The notes: a model not told the origin generated them from the letters alone. A DNA stretch of 64,000 bases from Brevundimonas aurantiaca (GCF_014199955.1 NZ_JACHOQ010000001.1:310001-374000); one strand, 5' to 3'. Shown: positions 18,826 through 26,567, counted from the first letter of the stretch. Made by a program: numbers and translations.

Positions 18826-19035
18826 GCCTGCTTCAACGCCAGGTCATCTGCGGCCCGCTTCGATTGCGTCGGGCCGGTGAGCCTGTAGGCTGGCCAACGA
18901 CGGGTTCCGGAACGATAGGGACCGATCGGGAGCCGGGGGACGTCCTCGACGTCGGCGGCGGCCGGTCCTGAAACACCGGGCTTCCTCGCAGAAGTTCCAG
19001 GCCCGTCCCCCATTCGCCGTCCCGAAAGGATCGCC

Positions 19036-19320
19036 GTGGCCGATGAGTTCACCGCCGAGGAAACGGCCCTCTATGACGAGCTGGCGGAACGGGCGGGCGA
19101 GGTCGCGCGCCGGATCCTGGCCGAACGCGGCCTGATCTATCTTGACGATCTCACTCCCGCGGCCGCCCGCGACCTGCTTCGGATCGCCTGGTGAGAAGCT
19201 GCCGAGGCGCGGTTCGCGAACCAGGATGTCAGCGAGCTTCATGCCGAGATCGACCTGATGGTCGACAGCCTCGTCATGAGCTCCGAAGGCGGCAGCGCCG
19301 CCCCGGCTTCGGTTCACTAG
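19036..19320 (+). pseudogene. Small gene interrupted by an in-frame TGA
   Basis: A GTG at 19036 follows a good ribosome site (GAAAGGA). The frame reads 52 codons (start VADEFTAEETALYDELA, end LLRIAW), hits TGA at 19192-19194, and continues open in the same frame for 41 more codons (EAAEARFANQDVSELHAEI...) to TAG at 19318. Both halves have the same acidic helical character, so a single substitution probably split a 94-codon gene. The first half alone could still be expressed as a 52-residue peptide. No selenocysteine signals were seen. Confidence 0.5.
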
Positions 19321-19426
19321 GCGGGAGCGCGCGAGTCCGCCGACGTGCGCGCCCTTGTGTCGCGATAGGGAGCCGGGGTCGACGACTTCATCCGGAAGCC
19401 GACCGACCCCGACCCTGAGACCTCCG

Positions 19427-20659
19427 CTAACCTTGAGCCAGCGGCGCCGGCGGCCGGGCCGTGGAAACGCCGGGAGGCGGGGTCCGCATGAACGGCGGCA
19501 GTCCGTCGATTTCGTACTGTTCCATCGACGCGACACGGCGTTCTTCGCTCATTTTCACCAGCGCACGACCCGCTTCCAGCTTCTCCTCGGGCATGTCTCC
19601 GAACATCACCTCTCCGAACTGATTGAGTAGCGAGTGTTCGACTCCCTCGAAGGAGAAGTCGTTTTGCCAGCCATTGGCGAGGATGAAGAGCAGCAGACGC
19701 TCGCAGTTCTCCGGAAGGACCTTGCCCTTCAGCCACTGACCGTAAAGCCACAGCGCGACGTCAGCCATCTGGATGCCGGGGCTCTGATCGTCGGGCTTCA
19801 TGGCGAAGAGACTGCCAGGAGCCCGCTGCAGGGAGTAGCGCTCGCCAGCCCATTCGATGACATCCGGCGAGGCGTTGGAAAACAGACCGTGCCAAGAGCT
19901 CAGCGTGCGTCCGAACTCGTTCTGCTCATCGTGGATGATCGACGCGATCTTCTTGTTCAGGCGCCTGGACATGGACTGGAGCCCTTCCAGAAGGTTCGCG
20001 AAGGCCACCAGATTGGGGAAGTGGCCCTGCTTGGCGAGCTTCTGCTCGGTGGCGAACTGGACGCACTCCGGGTGCGCGATGATCCAGTCCAGCCCCTGCC
20101 CCAGCAACTCGCGCGATCGCGCATCCGGCAGGATGTCGAGCCGGGCCTTGATCGCCTCGCAGATCGGCGGAAGCGCCGCACGGGCGTCCGCCTCCTTGGG
20201 CATCAGCAGACACTTCCAGAAGTCCCGGGCGATATCGTCGGTGATGACACCAGCGAGCTTGAAGGCTCCGATGATCTTGAGCGGCTTCAAATTATAGGCG
20301 TGCCACGGGACGGCGGCGTTCTCCCCGGAGTCGAACAGGGTGTCGAACATCTTGGTCGCCAGCAGGTACTTCTTCTCGACCCGCGAGACGAAGAAGTTCG
20401 CTCCGGCGCGATGGAGCAGGCGGAGCAGGTCGTCGGCGATCAGTTCCAGCCGCCCGAGGCCAAGCTCGTTCGCGTGGATGGCGGTGGCGCCAACCTTCCC
20501 GGCGATGGCCCGAACCTGATCGCCATAGTTCCGGTCGAAGTCGCCCCGGCTGACCAGGGCGGCGGTGTAGTAGTCGGGCTGCGCCGTATCGAAGATGTTT
20601 CTTCCGGTGTTTCCGGACTCATCGACGTAGGCGAACAGCGGGGTGCGGGCTTCTCCCAT
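19427..20659 (-). CDS. DUF3800 domain protein
   Basis: The 410-residue protein begins MGEARTPLFAYVDESGNTGRN; the YVDESGNTG motif is diagnostic for DUF3800, a predicted RNase H-like fold. Other conserved acidic positions are visible in IHDEQNEFG and near GIQMADVALW, which would complete the metal site. DUF3800 proteins occur in mobile and defence loci, but their biochemical role is not settled. The gene lies 87 bp downstream of the intron-bearing tRNA-Leu on the same strand, so read-through from the tRNA promoter is possible. A Pro-rich tail (residues 390-410) is unusual. Confidence 0.85.
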   Translation of the reverse strand: MGEARTPLFAYVDESGNTGRNIFDTAQPDYYTAALVSRGDFDRNYGDQVRAIAGKVGATAIHANELGLGRLELIADDLLRLLHRAGANFFVSRVEKKYLLATKMFDTLFDSGENAAVPWHAYNLKPLKIIGAFKLAGVITDDIARDFWKCLLMPKEADARAALPPICEAIKARLDILPDARSRELLGQGLDWIIAHPECVQFATEQKLAKQGHFPNLVAFANLLEGLQSMSRRLNKKIASIIHDEQNEFGRTLSSWHGLFSNASPDVIEWAGERYSLQRAPGSLFAMKPDDQSPGIQMADVALWLYGQWLKGKVLPENCERLLLFILANGWQNDFSFEGVEHSLLNQFGEVMFGDMPEEKLEAGRALVKMSEERRVASMEQYEIDGLPPFMRTPPPGVSTARPPAPLAQG

Positions 20660-20746
20660 GGTTTCTTATTCTCCGTTCTCAGGGGGGCCTGAGAGATCGG
20701 AAGCGGCCCTCGCCATTTCAAGGCGCAGCGTTCATCGAATTCGGGT

Positions 20747-21044
20747 TGGTGCGGGCGGCCGGGGTCGAACCGGCATGGGCAAAGCCCGACGGATTTTCAT
20801 ACCACTTCGACTTTCGCCGCCGCCGGATGGCGTTCGTGGTCTGGACTATCCCTTCGCCGTAGCCGAAGCCTTAGGCGCCGCCCGTCTAGTCTCTACACCT
20901 TCCCGTCCAAGGGGGACGGGCTTGGCTCGGGATCGCCATCTGACAGGGTTCCCCGACTTTGAGCGGTTCTACGTCCGGGATTTCCCCCGGCGCACTCAAT
21001 CCTCAGCTTAAGTCCGTTGCGTCTACCAGTTTCGCCACGCCCGC
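20747..21044 (-). tRNA. tRNA-Leu(UAA) interrupted by a group I intron
   Basis: Exon 1 is 21044-21010 (35 nt) and exon 2 is 20797-20747 (51 nt, including encoded CCA). Spliced, they give a class II tRNA of 86 nt: acceptor GCGGGCG/CGCCCGC is perfect, the T arm is GCCGG-TTCGACC-CCGGC, and the anticodon stem ACGGA/TCCGT is perfect with loop CTTAAAA and anticodon TAA. The intron sits between the first and second anticodon bases, as in the tRNA-Leu(UAA) introns of cyanobacteria and plastids. A strong promoter lies just upstream. It is the only complete tRNA in the window. Confidence 0.93.
20798..21009 (-). ncRNA. Group I self-splicing intron in the anticodon loop of tRNA-Leu(UAA)
   Basis: The 212-nt intron follows an exon ending in U and ends in G, both required for group I splicing. 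P1 forms between ACUU/AA (exon-intron) and the guide UUGAGU, with the U-G wobble exactly at the 5' splice site. The conserved P7 strands are visible on the minus strand: GGTGTAGAGACTAGACGG (20882-20899) and ATAGTCCAGACCA (20837-20849). Small size, no ORF and the tRNA host fit subgroup IC3. No homing endonuclease is encoded, so present mobility by homing is unlikely. Confidence 0.9.
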
Positions 21045-21057
21045 GAGCCGAGGCTTC

Positions 21058-21086
21058 CCTATAGCGAGGAGCCCTCCCCGGTCCAA
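21058..21086 (-). promoter_or_regulatory. Promoter of the intron-containing tRNA-Leu
   Basis: On the minus strand TTGGAC (21086-21081), a 17-bp spacer and TATAGG (21063-21058) lie 13 bp before the tRNA 5' end. This is a strong housekeeping-sigma arrangement. Confidence 0.75.
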
Positions 21087-21106
21087 GAGACTTGGTTCTG
21101 TGAGCG

Positions 21107-22138
21107 TCAGGGCGGCGACCGCAGGCCGACCTCGGGACGGCGCAGTATCTCCCGGACGACGTTCCATCGGACTGCGCGGGCCCAACGCTGCTTCAGCTCG
21201 GCGCTCTGGATCGCGACGATCTTCATGGTTGCGGAAGGGGACCAGAGGCCCGCCCTTTCGCGGGCCGCCCAGATTGGGCCGCCGCTCAACCCCTTGATGC
21301 TTCCGATCGCCTCCGTCTCGCCGTCCAGCCGGGCGCCCTGCGCGTCGAGATAGATGAACAGGTCGTGGGAGTAGATCGGCTGGCTGGCTTTCTTGGGGAT
21401 CGCGGTCAGGGGATCGGTCGCGAGATTGAGCATCCTTTGATGGACAATCCCGTCAACGTTCCGGGCTCCCTCATGAAGGAAGCCACTCACTACCAGGCGG
21501 TCGCCAACCCGGTCGTCGCCCCCTTGCTCCAGTGGCAGAAAGCCCCAGTTCTCCGCCAGCATGGCGATGGTCTCGGGCTCCTTGAGCTCTATCACGACGA
21601 CGTCGGCCGTGACGGGCGGTGGTTGATGGTAAACGATGTGATGCCCGAACGTTCGAAAGTTGCCCCGCACCGGCTGTTCGGGAATGACGACCTCTTCGGT
21701 CGGGATCATCGCTGAAGAGGCGTCTTCGGGGTCCTCCCGGAAGAGGTGGTCGGCTGTGACCAGGAAGATTCTGTCTTCGTGTTTGAACAGGGTTCCGGTG
21801 CCTAGGATTTCGATCTCGCCGCCGGGCACATCACGCAGGATTGGCAGGGTGACCCGAAGGCGAAAGGCGTTCAGCGCTTTGTCGGCCTCGAGATGGACCG
21901 TCTCCGGCGGACTCTGATGCAGGTAGTAGAAGACGCCATCGGTCGTGACGTCGGCGAGCGCTGCTCCGGCGTCGAACGGAAGGGTCGCCGTGGGCCGGCT
22001 CAGGTCGGCTTCTGCGATCAGCATCCAGTGCTCAGCTTCCTCACCGCCCCGATCGACGCCCCACCCGGACGCCTTGGAGAAGACGGCGTGCTCGGCGGCC
22101 GAGGTGGAGTACGGGGAGCGGTAGATCTGGACGTCCAT
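21107..22138 (-). CDS. Trypsin-like serine protease domain protein
   Basis: The 343-residue protein has a chymotrypsin-fold signature in its second half: His131 in LVTADHLF, Asp179 in TADVVVIEL and Ser285 in KGLSGGPIW. This is a likely complete catalytic triad in correct order, although the first motif is TADH rather than the usual TAAH. There is no signal peptide, so it should act in the cytoplasm. It starts 9 bp after the integrase stop and is surely cotranscribed with it. Cytoplasmic trypsin-like proteins occur as effectors in defence systems; that role here is inference. The N-terminal 100 residues are unrecognised. Confidence 0.75.
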   Translation of the reverse strand: MDVQIYRSPYSTSAAEHAVFSKASGWGVDRGGEEAEHWMLIAEADLSRPTATLPFDAGAALADVTTDGVFYYLHQSPPETVHLEADKALNAFRLRVTLPILRDVPGGEIEILGTGTLFKHEDRIFLVTADHLFREDPEDASSAMIPTEEVVIPEQPVRGNFRTFGHHIVYHQPPPVTADVVVIELKEPETIAMLAENWGFLPLEQGGDDRVGDRLVVSGFLHEGARNVDGIVHQRMLNLATDPLTAIPKKASQPIYSHDLFIYLDAQGARLDGETEAIGSIKGLSGGPIWAARERAGLWSPSATMKIVAIQSAELKQRWARAVRWNVVREILRRPEVGLRSPP

Positions 22139-22147
22139 GGGGAAGAC

Positions 22148-23455
22148 TTAGGTCTCCGACGCCGTTTCGCCAGCGCGCGCCCCTCGCTGTCTCGCCGGCT
22201 TCGGCTTGCGGACGTTGATTGCCGAGGCGTCGAGCACGTTCTTGATGTGCGAGGCGTAGTATTTCTCGATCATCTCCACGCTGGTCCGGCAGTTCTTGGC
22301 GACCTGGTAGATGTCCGCCCCCTCCATCAGCCGCATCGAGATGTAGGTGTGCCGCAGGCTGTAGGCCGTCCGCGGCTTGCCGTCCCGGTCCTTCTTAAGC
22401 CCGAGTTCGTCCAGGATGGCGTTCAGGAGCTCGCGCTGGACCAGTCCGAAAACGAGATCGGTCGGCTCGCCGTTCTTGCGCTTCAGGACCCGCTCGAAGG
22501 GACGCACGGCGCCCGGCATGCTCTTGCAGTACCCGACGCCCCGCTTTCCCCGGACCTCGATCTCAAGGATCCGCTCGCCGGTGGCCTCATCCTCGACGAT
22601 GGAGACGTCCCTGAACTCAAGGCGCTGAGCCTCGTCGGGACGAAGGCCGGTGTTGACCATGAACAGGACGAAATCGTGGAACTGCTCGCACTCCTCGCGC
22701 CACCGTTCTTTTTTCGGGTTCTTCGCCCTCTCCCGCGTCGCTTCATAGAGTCGCTTGTACTCCTCGGGGGAGAACCACGCCCGATGGCTGATCTTCCCGG
22801 ACGCCCGATAGGGGTTGCTCATATCGGGAAGGGCCGAAATCCAACCCTTGCGGTTGGCGCTCTTCAGGATCTGTCGGAGGCAGACCATCTCGTTGTGAAG
22901 CGTCTGCCGGCTCGGTCTCTTCCAGGCCTTGACCTTGCCGATCCGCTCCCGACCGTCCGACACGAAGCGCACCCGCTGTGGCTCCTCGGGAGGTGTAACC
23001 CGCTGAAGCCGATAGTCCTGGATCCGACCGGCCGAGACTTCGGAGATCGCCAGGTCGCCGAAGAACGGGTTCAGGTAGAGCCGGATCACCCTGCCTTTGC
23101 TCGCGACGTACTGAGCGTTGCGCTCGCCCAGCGTCATCGCCGCGTACTCCTTCTCGAACGCTGCTGCGGCTTCGCGGAATGTCTTCTCGCCGCTTCGGCG
23201 CGGCGCGATCCGCTCCGGAATCACGACCAGTGAGTTTGGAGGCGTCGGCAACACGCCGTGCCTCCGCAGCCGGTCCTCGGCTACGCGATCGAGATACCAG
23301 TCTCGAGCGAACTCTCGCGCGTAGGCGATGTTCGTTTCCTTCGTCGACTGACGGTAGTTGCGACCGCTCAGGTACGTCGCGCACTGCCAGAAGCGGCTGT
23401 TCTCGCGACGGTACACATGGAGCTTTCCGTCCATGAGGGAGTGAGACTCCGACAC
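22148..23455 (-). CDS. Tyrosine recombinase (site-specific integrase)
   Basis: The 435-residue protein has an arm-binding-like N-terminus, a SAM-like core-binding domain (about 90-215) and the catalytic domain. Visible catalytic residues are Arg272 (NTGLRPDEAQ), Lys304 or nearby, Arg368 (AYSLRHTY, with Tyr in place of the first His of HxxR), Arg390 in the usual His/Trp position and the nucleophile Tyr399 or Tyr400 (EKYYASH). The start is a GTG at 23455 with AAGGAGG upstream. The gene points away from the tRNA-Leu fragment 98 bp upstream, the usual place of an integrase next to its attachment site. Confidence 0.92.
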   Translation of the reverse strand: MSESHSLMDGKLHVYRRENSRFWQCATYLSGRNYRQSTKETNIAYAREFARDWYLDRVAEDRLRRHGVLPTPPNSLVVIPERIAPRRSGEKTFREAAAAFEKEYAAMTLGERNAQYVASKGRVIRLYLNPFFGDLAISEVSAGRIQDYRLQRVTPPEEPQRVRFVSDGRERIGKVKAWKRPSRQTLHNEMVCLRQILKSANRKGWISALPDMSNPYRASGKISHRAWFSPEEYKRLYEATRERAKNPKKERWREECEQFHDFVLFMVNTGLRPDEAQRLEFRDVSIVEDEATGERILEIEVRGKRGVGYCKSMPGAVRPFERVLKRKNGEPTDLVFGLVQRELLNAILDELGLKKDRDGKPRTAYSLRHTYISMRLMEGADIYQVAKNCRTSVEMIEKYYASHIKNVLDASAINVRKPKPARQRGARAGETASET

Positions 23456-23552
23456 ATGACCTCCTTGCCGATGACGGCAACTGTGTAAGGCATGTGTAAG
23501 TCTCTATCCCTCGTAACCGTTTGATTTAGATACGTAAATCTACGGTAGTGGG

Positions 23553-23591
23553 TTTTAAGTCTGCTGCGTCTACCAGTTTCGCCACGCCCGC
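23553..23591 (-). pseudogene. 5' half of a tRNA-Leu(UAA), probable attachment-site end
   Basis: The 39 nt from the acceptor 5' strand GCGGGCG through the D arm to the end of the anticodon loop (GCAGACTTAAAA) are tRNA-like; then the sequence changes to unrelated DNA (CCCACTACC). No T arm or 3' acceptor follows. The first 26 nt are identical to the intact tRNA-Leu at 21044, but the anticodon stem is GCAGA instead of ACGGA, so its lost partner should read TCTGC. The integrase gene lies immediately beyond. Best read as a host tRNA gene cut by integration. Confidence 0.82.
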
Positions 23592-23604
23592 GAGCCGGTC
23601 CGGC

Positions 23605-23634
23605 TCTATAGCCAGAACCGGCGGCCGGGGCCAA
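23605..23634 (-). promoter_or_regulatory. Promoter left on the truncated tRNA-Leu
   Basis: On the minus strand TTGGCC (23634-23629), an 18-bp spacer and TATAGA (23610-23605) lie 13 bp before the tRNA start, matching the geometry of the intact tRNA promoter. It now points into the integrase gene. Confidence 0.65.
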
Positions 23635-23639
23635 GCGGC

Positions 23640-25082
23640 TCAGCGCGCAGGCGTGGCCGGGGCGGCGGGGCGCATGGCGCGGAAATCGACGTCCGAATCG
23701 GCGATCAGCCACAGCAGCCCCGCCCAGGCGGCGACGTTCTGGCTCAGTTGGGCCGGGTCGATCTTGTCCAGGGTGTCGTTGGCGGTGTGGTGCAGGTCGA
23801 AATAGCGGGTTCCGTCCTGGGCCAGGCCGAAGAAGGGCACGCCCAACGGCCCCATAGGCCCGACATCGACGCCGCCCTCGGTCTCGACGCGGTCCGAGGC
23901 CAGGACGCCGATCGGATAGAGGACGCGCGTGGCGGCCTTCTGGAAGTCGGAGCCTTGCGCGCCGGCCGGCAGCCGCAACGCATAGACCCGGTCGGCGCCG
24001 AAGTCGCTCTCGCCGGCGATGATGTGCTTGTCCAGGGCGGCGCCCTGGTTGCGGGCGTAGACGCCGCCGCCGTTGCCGGTCCGGGGCGTCGGCTGGGCCA
24101 CCTCTTCGGAACCATAGAAGATGACGCGCAGGGTGCGCGCCGGGCGACGGCCGCTGTCGGCGATGGCCTTGGCTGCGGCCACCGTAATGGCGCCGCCCGC
24201 TCCGTCGTCGATCGCGCCGGTGCCCAGGTCCCAGCTGTCCATGTGCGAGCCCAGGACGATGATCTCGTCCGGACGGCTGGCGCCGGGCAGGTCGCCGATC
24301 ACGTTCTGGCTGTGGGTCTCATAGGTATGGGCGGTCGAGGTCAGGCGCATCCGCACCGGCTCGCCCAGGGCGACCAGGCGGCTGACCTGGTCGGCGTCCG
24401 GCGCCGACAGGGCGAAGGCGGGGATGGTCGGCTTGCCGTCTACATAGCGGGTGGTGCCGGTGTGCGGCATCCGGTCCTCGTCGGACCCGACCGAGCGCAT
24501 CACGAAGGCCGCCGCCCCCTTGGCCGCGGCGACGCCCGGCCCGGCCCCGCGCACGCGGGTCTGGGGACCATAGCCCGAGCCGTCCTGCATCGGATGCATC
24601 TGGCCCAAATCGACATAGACGATCTTGCCCCGCACAGCGGCGTCCGGCGCGGCCTGAAGGTCTTCCATCGAGGCGAAACGGACGATCTCGGCCTCGACCC
24701 CGCCCGCTGGGGTCGCCGGCGAATGGCCCAGCGCGGCAGCGACCAGGGCCTGGGCGTGGTCGCCGACGATGGCGGCGGAGCTTTCGCCCCGCTCCCAGCC
24801 GACCAGAGGAAACTCTTCGATCCGGACGTTCTGGAAGCCGTGGGCGCGCAGATAGTCGGCGGCCCAGGCGGCGGCGTCCTGTTCGGCTTTCGATCCCGCC
24901 GGGCGCGCGCCGAACCGGGTCGTCAGTTGGGTGACGTAGTCCAGGGCGATGTTGGAGCGCAGGGCCGCGTCGCGAATGGCGATCGCCCGCTCCACCGTCG
25001 CGGCGTCCTGGGCCGACGCCAGGGGCGCAAAGGCGACAAGGCCCAGCGCAAGGGCGCTGGCGGTCAGCAGACGAAGGGACAT
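23640..25082 (-). CDS. Secreted M28-family metallopeptidase with PA domain
   Basis: The 480-residue protein has a signal peptide (ending ASA before QDAATV). The zinc ligands of M28 aminopeptidases are visible: HMDSWDLGTGAIDDGAG (His and bridging Asp), GSEE (catalytic Glu and ligand), ESDFG and the late HHTAND. A PA-type insert lies between about residues 120 and 250. It should hydrolyse peptides N-terminally in the periplasm. It is transcribed convergently to nothing; its 3' end abuts the truncated tRNA promoter and marks the likely host side of the integration junction. Confidence 0.9.
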   Translation of the reverse strand: MSLRLLTASALALGLVAFAPLASAQDAATVERAIAIRDAALRSNIALDYVTQLTTRFGARPAGSKAEQDAAAWAADYLRAHGFQNVRIEEFPLVGWERGESSAAIVGDHAQALVAAALGHSPATPAGGVEAEIVRFASMEDLQAAPDAAVRGKIVYVDLGQMHPMQDGSGYGPQTRVRGAGPGVAAAKGAAAFVMRSVGSDEDRMPHTGTTRYVDGKPTIPAFALSAPDADQVSRLVALGEPVRMRLTSTAHTYETHSQNVIGDLPGASRPDEIIVLGSHMDSWDLGTGAIDDGAGGAITVAAAKAIADSGRRPARTLRVIFYGSEEVAQPTPRTGNGGGVYARNQGAALDKHIIAGESDFGADRVYALRLPAGAQGSDFQKAATRVLYPIGVLASDRVETEGGVDVGPMGPLGVPFFGLAQDGTRYFDLHHTANDTLDKIDPAQLSQNVAAWAGLLWLIADSDVDFRAMRPAAPATPAR

Positions 25083-25122
25083 GGGCGCGGCTCCACTTGG
25101 AAAGCCGCGACCCTAGAAAGAG

Positions 25123-25362
25123 TCAGCCGTTCTGGAAATAGGGTTCCACCGTCCCCTGCAACTTGACGGTCAGGGCCTTGCCCTTGCGGTCCACGCGATT
25201 GCCCAGAGCCAGCCGCACCCAGCCCTCGGAGACGCAATATTCCTCGACATTGGTCTTTTCCTCGCCCTTGAACCGGACGCCGACGCCGCGCTGCAACGCC
25301 TCGGCGTCGTGATAGGGGCTGGACGGGTCGACGGAGAGGCGGTCGGGAGGCGTGTCGGACAT
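25123..25362 (-). CDS. DUF3297 family protein
   Basis: The 79-residue protein contains VGVRFKGEEKTNVEEYCVSEG and ends LQGTVEPYFQ, which is the conserved core of DUF3297, a small cytoplasmic family common in alpha- and gammaproteobacteria. Function is not known. Length is normal for the family. It lies upstream of the M28 peptidase on the same strand, about 40 bp away, so the two may be cotranscribed. Confidence 0.88.
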   Translation of the reverse strand: MSDTPPDRLSVDPSSPYHDAEALQRGVGVRFKGEEKTNVEEYCVSEGWVRLALGNRVDRKGKALTVKLQGTVEPYFQNG

Positions 25363-25439
25363 GGTCGGTCAGCGGGCTCGTAGGTCGGAAAGGCGCGGTG
25401 ATAGCCGCGCCCGGCCGCCCTGCCAACCGAAACCGCCGC

Positions 25440-25556
25440 TCAGAACCCGAGCCAGAGCCGCGCCAGCGGTATGGCCAGCCACAGGGGCGCCGTCAGCAGG
25501 CCGCGCGCCAGCGGGCGCCGAAGGCGGTGCGCAATATACAAGACTTCCCCGAGCAT
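25440..25556 (-). CDS. Possible 38-residue membrane peptide
   Basis: An ATG at 25556 follows a good ribosome site (GAGGATGG). The frame encodes a basic N-terminal half (HRLRRPLARG) and a hydrophobic C-terminal helix (LLTAPLWLAIPLARLWLGF). It overlaps a longer 81-codon frame on the same strand, which lacks such features. A single-span membrane peptide is plausible; function is unknown. Confidence 0.4.
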   Translation of the reverse strand: MLGEVLYIAHRLRRPLARGLLTAPLWLAIPLARLWLGF

Positions 25557-25665
25557 GGCGGACCATCCTCAATGCCTCGCCCCCAAATCGGGCGTGAAGG
25601 GAGGATGCGCCCAAATGGGTTAGCGGATCGCCGTCATCCCACTAAGGATGAATCCGCAAGGGACG

Positions 25666-26550
25666 TCACTGCACCGTCTGGCGCGGCTGGGCGTCGGCGG
25701 CCGAGGGCTGATAGGCTTGGGGACCGCTGGCCGGAGCGGCGGCGGGGGTCGCGGTCGGGCGGGCGGCTGGACGGTTCGCCGGGCGGCGGGCGGCCGGACG
25801 CGGGGTCTGACGCGCCGGGGTCGCCGCAGCAGGCGTCGACGCCGGGGACGCAGCCGTCGGACCAGAACCCGGCGTCGCGGGCGCGGCGGCGGCCGGGGCG
25901 GGGGTCGCTTCGGCGGCGGCGGCGCGGGCCGCCATCTGCTGCGCCTGGAAGCGAGCGGCCATCTTCTCCGTCAGCTCCTTGGCCTGGGCCGGCGTCATCT
26001 GGGCCATGACGGCCGCCAGGGTGCGCGGCCGCATGGCCGCCGCGACCGGCAGACGCACCCGATCCTCCAGCGAAGCCATGACGGGGGCGGCGTCCTTGGG
26101 CCGCATGGCCGAATAGACCTGAACCAGCCGGTCGATCTCGGCCTTTTCGCGCTCGTCGACCTGGCCCAGCATCTGCTTCATCTCGGCCTTCAGCGCCTCC
26201 AGCGCCTTGACCTTGGCGTCCAGCTTCTGCTCGGCGGCGACCATCAGCGGCAGGGTGGTGGCGAAGTCCTGATCCCGCGCGTCCAGCTCGGTTCGGCGCG
26301 CCGACAGGGACTGGATGATCTTCAGCTCGGCCGGAGAAATGCCGGCCTGCTGCGCCAGCTGTTCGGGCGAGAGCGCGCAGGTGCCGGCCGGGGCGGGCTT
26401 GGGCGCCGCAGCAGCGGCGGCCGGCGCAGCCTCCTCGGCCCAGGCCTTGGCGCCTTCGAACAGGCCCGGCGCGACGCCGACGGCGCGCACGGCGACGACC
26501 CCGCCGATGGCGACGGCGATCAGGGGGAGAAGGCGGGGGATGCGGGCCAT
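25666..26550 (-). CDS. MotE-family flagellar protein (MgtE-N-like domain)
   Basis: The 294-residue protein has an N-terminal signal/membrane segment, a coiled coil (about 80-140, KLDAKVKALEALKAEMKQML) and then the short MgtE-N-like repeat region (VYSAMRPKDAAPVMASLED and TLAAVMAQMTPAQAKELTEKM). This is the MotE architecture; MotE chaperones periplasmic MotC in rhizobia. The last 90 residues are an Ala/Pro/Thr-rich low-complexity tail. It is the last gene of the fliL-fliM operon. In Caulobacter a flagellar-positioning protein, PflI, is encoded behind fliM; this gene or the next could be its counterpart. Confidence 0.78.
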   Translation of the reverse strand: MARIPRLLPLIAVAIGGVVAVRAVGVAPGLFEGAKAWAEEAAPAAAAAAPKPAPAGTCALSPEQLAQQAGISPAELKIIQSLSARRTELDARDQDFATTLPLMVAAEQKLDAKVKALEALKAEMKQMLGQVDEREKAEIDRLVQVYSAMRPKDAAPVMASLEDRVRLPVAAAMRPRTLAAVMAQMTPAQAKELTEKMAARFQAQQMAARAAAAEATPAPAAAAPATPGSGPTAASPASTPAAATPARQTPRPAARRPANRPAARPTATPAAAPASGPQAYQPSAADAQPRQTVQ

Positions 26551-26567
26551 GAAAGAAGGTTCCGAAC

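Noticed and set aside
19192..19194. Selenocysteine at the in-frame TGA
   Set aside because: No SECIS-like hairpin was seen right after the codon and no redox context exists; a nonsense mutation is simpler.
20747..21044. Ordinary tRNA-Leu plus a separate pseudogene
   Set aside because: The 212-nt insert has correct group I ends, P1 and P7 elements, so it is an intron rather than decay.
21003..21185. 60-codon minus-strand frame covering the tRNA promoter and exon 1
   Set aside because: The frame runs through the tRNA sequence itself and is explained by it.
20747..23591. Simple model in which the integrated element rebuilds the host tRNA from its own 3' half, or donates a new 5' half
   Set aside because: In both cases the intact tRNA would mix host and element halves. 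Its anticodon stem (ACGGA/TCCGT) is self-consistent and does not match the fragment (GCAGA), and no tRNA 3' half follows the fragment.
25369..25614. 81-codon minus-strand frame
   Set aside because: It lacks a ribosome site and has no ordered features; the overlapping 38-codon frame has a good ribosome site and a membrane helix.
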